Source: Pseudomonadota bacterium
Lineage (GTDB): Bacteria > Pseudomonadota > Gammaproteobacteria > Pseudomonadales > UBA5518
DNA: 5,531 bases
Reading direction: 5' to 3'
NCBI GenBank assembly: GCA_022705125.1
Contig: JAKJFB010000204.1
Coordinates: 1-5,531, forward strand
Below are positions 5,523 to 5,531 of this stretch, in pieces (position 1 is the stretch's first letter; each line of letters begins with the position of its first letter). The translations under genes were made by a program, and so were the position numbers. The notes beneath the pieces are model-generated. The model made no database searches and was not told where the DNA came from. It saw only the letters and a program-made list of their open reading frames with translations.

Positions 5523-5531
5523 GCAGGGCGC

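Overview
This window is GC-rich, compact chromosomal DNA, most likely from a gammaproteobacterium. The best taxonomic pointer is a complete RlmM-type 23S rRNA methyltransferase, a family found mainly in that class. A SlyD-like FKBP isomerase and a KefB/KefC-type antiporter agree with this. No phage, insertion sequence, integrase, CRISPR, tRNA or rRNA is visible. Base composition looks even throughout, so there is no sign of recent transfer.

Layout. Left half, + strand: a plausible sigma70-type promoter (29-57), then a fused GNAT acetyltransferase/C39-like peptidase (90-1262), then after 22 bases a CPA2 cation:proton antiporter with a C-terminal TrkA-N domain (1285-2955 as read). The antiporter appears to carry a one-base frameshift near 2903; reading through it restores a natural tail ending at 2975. 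A 107-base gap (2976-3082) with small GC hairpins and no T-tract separates it from convergent genes. Right half, - strand, in transcription order: a secreted GDSL/SGNH hydrolase (5473-4796), a 91-base gap with hairpins, rlmM (4704-3646), an 80-base gap where an intrinsic terminator overlaps a promoter, then the SlyD-like isomerase (3565-3083).

How they fit together. RlmM (ribosome maturation) and the SlyD-like protein (folding and metal handling) are housekeeping functions. The KefB-like antiporter would sit in the inner membrane and move K+ or Na+ against H+ under nucleotide and possibly glutathione control. The GNAT-C39 protein is a conserved but functionally unsettled fusion combining an acyltransferase with a papain-like cysteine peptidase fold. 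The hydrolase is predicted to be exported.

No clearly new multi-gene system is visible. The points most worth a second look are non-coding or structural: three equal-sized (18-base) hairpins sharing arms around the hydrolase/rlmM junction, the terminator-promoter overlap before the isomerase gene, a stem that could cover the hydrolase ribosome binding site, and the antiporter frameshift.
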